Source: Delphinus delphis
Lineage: Eukaryota; Chordata; Mammalia; Artiodactyla; Delphinidae
Direction of reading: 5' to 3'
NCBI RefSeq assembly: GCF_949987515.2
Contig: NC_082694.2
Span: 44,912,451-44,976,450, forward strand
Length of the DNA: 64,000 nucleotides
The position numbers were made by a program, and so were the translations under genes. The notes under the pieces are model-generated. The model did not search any database and was not told the DNA's origin. It saw only the letters and a program-made list of their open reading frames with translations. This document shows, piece by piece, positions 60,691 through 64,000 of this stretch (the stretch's first letter is position 1; each line of letters opens with the position of its first letter).

Positions 60691-61480
60691 GTAGGCATAG
60701 GTTCACGACCCAGGTTGTACACATATTTAAAACAGTTAGACTACTACCTTAGCTTTAGCAGCTACCTTTGCCTTAACATTTTTGGATGATAAGCAGTTTG
60801 AGGTCAGGTCTCACATCTGTGCTTGTTCTGTTGCATGTTGTGTACCCTTATTTACCATGAGTCATCATCATGGCAATATCCTCATCATCCCACCTTTCAT
60901 CATTAATACCTTTTCTGGCTTTCTATTATGGAGCCATATCTGTCACCCAAACTCAAAGTAGGAAGAAACATTGTTGAGAATTCAATATGATGACTGCTTA
61001 GCATTTTGCCTGGTATAAGCCTACTTGAAACTTGCACAGAAAATGACTATTGTCAACTTGGTTCATTTTTTGGGCCCCCAGCCAAATCACAGCTTTTGCT
61101 GCATTTACTTGACTTGTCTAATATGTAAAACAATAGCCTATTCTACACTCTAAAATATCATAAACGTCTCAGTCCATAAATCCCAGACTGGGATATCTGA
61201 GGAATTTTTGGCAGGTTCACCAAGAAACATGGCCAATCTAGATGTCAGAAGAATTTCTTGAGTTTCAAGTGAACCAAGAACAATAACACTTCACCCATAT
61301 TCCAGAGGAATGCAATCATTTTGTACAGTTGGATAGTCTTTAGGGAATGGGCAATATTACTATTACATATTTTAAGAAATGTGTATTTGCTTTTCCTGAC
61401 ATTAATGTTCAGGGGGAACAAAACACTCATTGCAAACTAAATTTTGGGTAAGGTATAATCTGTGCTGCCAAATTAGTTTC
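60691..61480. other. unique non-coding DNA
   Basis: No gene or repeat is recognised between the Charlie3 target site and the following pyrimidine run. Confidence 0.45.
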
Positions 61481-61508
61481 TCTCTCTCTCTCTCTCTTTT
61501 TTTTTTGT
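61481..61508. repeat. (TC)n followed by T11
   Basis: About nine TC units run into eleven T. A low-complexity tract. Confidence 0.9.
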
Positions 61509-62238
61509 TAGAATGACTAAAGAAAAATTCTGTGCCAAAATCAAGATGCAAGCTGAATTTCATTAATCCCTTTATTAATTCATTTGCTGTTCACTGGGGA
61601 TGTACTATGTGCTGGACACTACGTTAGATGATGCAAAAGCAGAGGTAAAGGATACAGTCCTTGTCCTTATCACACTCACAGTCCAGCAGTGAAAACAGAT
61701 GTATCAACCAAAAATAGTGTGATATACTAAGGGTATAAATACAATACATAGACTGTTGAAGGAGGACAGAGCAGGGACTCCTAACTCAGCCTGGGTTGAG
61801 TGGGGTGAGGAGAAACTTCCTGATGGAGAATGAGGTCTGAGCAGACTTTTACAGTTGAGAAAGGAGTTAAGCAGGTAGATGAAGTGAGGAGGGTATGCAG
61901 GCAGGGGAAGAGCATGAAAAGAGCAAAAGAGCATGATGCATTGTGGGTCTTGGTGATGGCTTGTTTTGGCTGGAGTTTAGGCCAGGAGTAGTACAGATAG
62001 GGCTGGAGAGGTTGGCTTGGGAATAGGTCACAAAGGACTTTAGGCCAGGCTAAAGTATTGAAACTTTATTCTGGGTTGATATGGAGTCTTCAGAATATTT
62101 CTTTTTTAAGAAAAATTTTTATTGAAGTATAAAATATATGCAGGAATGTGCACATATGATAAGTGTTCAGCCGGATGAATATTTATGACCTGATCATAGC
62201 TGTGTAGCTAGAAACTAGGTTATACTGTAACCAAAACC

Positions 62239-62565
62239 TGTAGGGCGCGGTCAGCTAACTGCCACGCAGCAGGAAGCTGAAGTAAGCTGAATCATCCTTC
62301 CTGTGGCCACTGCGCTTGCGCTAAGTATACTAATGAGGTTTTAAAGTAGCGACCTATCCGATGCTGGCTCACAAGTCGCACCATCGGCGAAAGCCAATCA
62401 CAGAGCGACACATGTACTTAATCCCTATATAAGCAGACTGCTATAGGATTGCGGTGTCTTCCTTCCATCTTTCTTCAACCAAGCTGTGCTCCAATAAAGT
62501 GTGATACGAGAAGAATCTTGCGTGTGGCGGCTCGTTATTCTGCTGGTCGGAAGCGGCCCGCCGCA
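62239..62565 (+). mobile_element. solo LTR of a class II (betaretrovirus-like) ERV
   Basis: The 327-bp unit begins TGTAGGGCGCGG and ends CGGCCCGCCGCA, the TG...CA ends of an LTR. AAAACC lies directly on both sides (62,233-62,238 and 62,566-62,571), a perfect 6-bp target duplication, the length usual for ERVK-like class II elements. A CCAAT box (62,394), a TATATAA box (62,426-62,432) and an AATAAA signal (62,493-62,498) stand in the correct U3-R order. No internal proviral sequence remains, so this is the product of LTR-LTR recombination. It is CpG-rich compared with its surroundings, which suggests a fairly young insertion. Confidence 0.8.
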
Positions 62566-63126
62566 AAAACCCCTGAAGACCCCTCTTGTTCCCTTCCAGT
62601 CACTACTTCCCTCTCCAAGGGGAACCACTGGCCTGACTTCTAACATGATAGATTTGTTTTGCCTGTTTTGAACATTATTCAAGTGGAATTGTAAAACAGG
62701 TAGTCTTCTGTGTCTTCTACCAGCCAGCACTATGTTTCTGAGCGCCGTCTATTCTGTCTTATGGAGATGTGGCTCATTCAATCTCACTGTTGTACAATAT
62801 CCCATTGTATGAATTTGCCATAATTTATTTATCCTTTCTATTATGTATTAACATTTGAGTTCTTCCCAGTTTGAGGCTATAATGAATACTGCTGCTGTGA
62901 ATATTCTTGAACCTGTCTTTTGGTAAGTATATGTGTACATTTCCACTGGCTAAAATACCCAGGTGTGAAATCTCTGGGTCATAAGCTGAGTATATATTCA
63001 GCTTTATTGGATTCTGCCAGTTTTACAAAGTGATTGGACTAATTTAAAACCCCAGCAGCAGTGTATAAGAGTACCAGCTGTTCCAGTTTCCAACAATTGA
63101 TATTGTCCTTTTCATTTTAGCCGTTC

Positions 63127-63129
<3 letters not shown>

Positions 63130-63158
<29 letters not shown>
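63130..63158. repeat. (GT)n microsatellite grown inside L1
   Basis: About 14 GT units replace the GGGTGTGTAGTGG-like stretch expected at this point of the reversed L1. Confidence 0.9.
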
Positions 63159-63161
<3 letters not shown>

Positions 63162-63165
63162 TAAT

Positions 63166-63361
63166 TGTTATGGACTGAATTTTGCCTCACCCTCAAATTC
63201 ATATACTGAAGCCCTAGTCCCCCATTCTGACTGTATTTGGAGTTAGAAACTTTACAGAGGTAATTAAGGTTAAATTGGGTCATAAGAGTGGGGCCCTAAT
63301 CTATAATAGGAGTAGTGTCCATATAAGAAGAGGAAGAGACACCAGAGACCTCTCTCTTTCT

Positions 63362-63396
<35 letters not shown>

Positions 63397-63590
63397 AAAA
63401 GCCATGTGAAGACACAGTGAGAAGGCAGCTGACTGCAAGCCAGGAACAGAGCCCTCAATAAGAAACAAACACTGCTGGAACCTTGATCTTGAACTTCCAG
63501 TCTCCTGAACTGGGAGGAAGCAAATGTCTGTTGTTGAAGCCACCCAGTCTGTGGTATCTTGTTACGGCAGGGCAAGCTGACTAATAGAGT
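63166..63590 (+). mobile_element. MLT1-type (ERVL-MaLR) solo LTR
   Basis: It opens TGTTATGGACTGAATTTTGCC and follows the MLT1A order: ATTCATATACTGAAGCCCTAG, GGGTCATAAGAGTGGGGCCC, CATATAAGAAGAGGAAGAGAC, GCAAGCCAGGAACAGAGCCC and GAAGCCACCCAGTCTGTGG. No internal retroviral region is attached. A (CA)n run has grown within it. Confidence 0.85.
63365..63394. repeat. (CA)n microsatellite inside the MLT1 LTR
   Basis: About 15 CA units lie between TCTCTGC and GGAAAAGCCATGTGAAGAC, where the LTR normally has a short TCTCTC...CCATGTGAGGAC junction. Confidence 0.95.
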
Positions 63591-63864
63591 TGTGGAATCA
63601 TATTCCAGTTTTAATTTGTGTGTTATTCCTCATAGTCTTTTAAATAAGAGAGGGAAGTTATCAGATTTGTACTTTAGCTGCAGGACTAGAAATAAGGAAA
63701 CTAATCAGAAAGCTAAAGGAATAATCTAGGCAAGAGTTTAAGAAAGCCTGAACAAATTCAGGGCCAGTGGGTTGGATAGGAGGGGTTAGGTCAATAAGTG
63801 AGAAAGAGGTAGAATTGGCAGATCAATGGGGAGTAAAGACAGGGAGGTGCCAATTTAGCATTTC

Positions 63865-63978
63865 GTCTGAGAGGCACTGGAGTCAGACTATGTGAACTCA
63901 AACACTGACCCCATCATTTACTAGCTGTGTGACCTTGAGTTTCACATTTTACCATACTAAATAAACTTCTATTACTTC
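63865..63978 (+). repeat. MIR SINE, sense orientation
   Basis: GAGGCACTGGAGTCAGACTATG, ATTTACTAGCTGTGTGACCTTGAG and the following AT-rich text are the MIR 5' half and core. Confidence 0.85.
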
Positions 63979-64000
63979 AACTATAAATTAAAGAATTGAC

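Larger units (their letters stand above)
62095..63635 (-). repeat. old L1 LINE 3' region, minus strand, with nested LTRs
   Basis: The plus strand shows the reverse L1 3' UTR: TTTTTATTGAAGTATAAAATAT, GACTTCTAACATGATAGATTTG, ATAATTTATTTATCCTTTC, GAATACTGCTGCTGTGAATATTC and TTCATTTTAGCCGTTCCAGTG. It is interrupted at 62,239-62,565 and again at 63,166-63,590. After the second break GTTTTAATTTGTGTGTTATTCC continues it. Confidence 0.8.
61575..63795 (+). repeat. old mammalian interspersed repeat, split by an L1
   Basis: The left part (61,575-62,090) reads GTACTATGTGCTGGACACTACG, ACAGTCCTTGTCCTTATCAC, CTTCCTGATGGAGAATGAGG, GGCTGGAGAGGTTGGCTTGG and GTATTGAAACTTTATTCTG. After a 1.55 kb insertion it resumes at about 63,636 (GTTATCAGATTTGTACTTTAG, GGAATAATCTAGGCAAGAG). 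I recognise this sequence order from other mammals but cannot name the family. The fragment at 36,010 is a shorter copy. Confidence 0.5.

Noticed and set aside
1..64000. CRISPR array, operon, phage or plasmid features
   Set aside because: The DNA is plainly mammalian. The tandem runs seen are microsatellites or two- to three-copy duplications without regularly spaced unique spacers.
1..64000. tRNA, U6, 7SK, Y RNA or 5S genes
   Set aside because: I scanned for their start sequences and internal box patterns. The only box A/B-like matches belong to MIR and CHR SINEs.

Overview
This is a window of nuclear DNA from a mammal, very probably a cetacean. The best evidence is eleven copies of a tRNA-derived SINE that opens with GGGCTTCCCTGGTGG or GGGAATTCCCTGG. 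This is the CHR family of whales, hippos and ruminants. Several copies are the short, very uniform type that is abundant in toothed whales. The rest of the repeat content (MIR, L2, old L1, MER5-like and Charlie DNA transposons, an MLT1 LTR, and L1 3' ends of cetartiodactyl type) is normal for a placental mammal. Nothing bacterial, viral-episomal or organellar was seen. Repeat names were given from remembered consensus features, and most boundaries are approximate.

Layout. From 1 to about 30.9 kb the DNA is AT-rich and non-coding, with old repeats and only two CHR SINEs. From about 30.9 to 33.5 kb there is a strong CpG island, the one clear gene-regulatory landmark. It holds two good splice-donor sequences on the minus strand (31,693 and 32,404). 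The simplest reading is a minus-strand gene that starts in the island, with its first intron covering the left 31 kb. I could not identify the gene. The long open frames in the island come from GC richness and are not evidence of protein. From 33.5 to 58 kb the sequence is intergenic-like and carries nine of the eleven CHR SINEs, several L1 and L2 pieces, microsatellites and a largely repeat-free stretch (51.4-55.5 kb).

From 58,006 to 60,682 lies an almost complete Charlie3-type hAT DNA transposon with terminal inverted repeats, a degenerate 8-bp target duplication and a dead transposase gene on the minus strand. The BED finger and several hAT motifs of that gene can still be read between stops and frameshifts. 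The last 2.5 kb is a nested stack: an old repeat split by a minus-strand L1, which is split by an MLT1-type LTR and by a younger solo LTR. The solo LTR has a perfect 6-bp target duplication and intact TATA and polyadenylation signals.

I found no intact protein-coding gene, no RNA gene and no convincing new biological system. The points most worth checking are the CpG-island promoter and its strand, the 6-bp-TSD solo LTR, the near-complete Charlie3, and two strong short palindromes (46.34 kb and 52.61 kb) in otherwise unexplained DNA.
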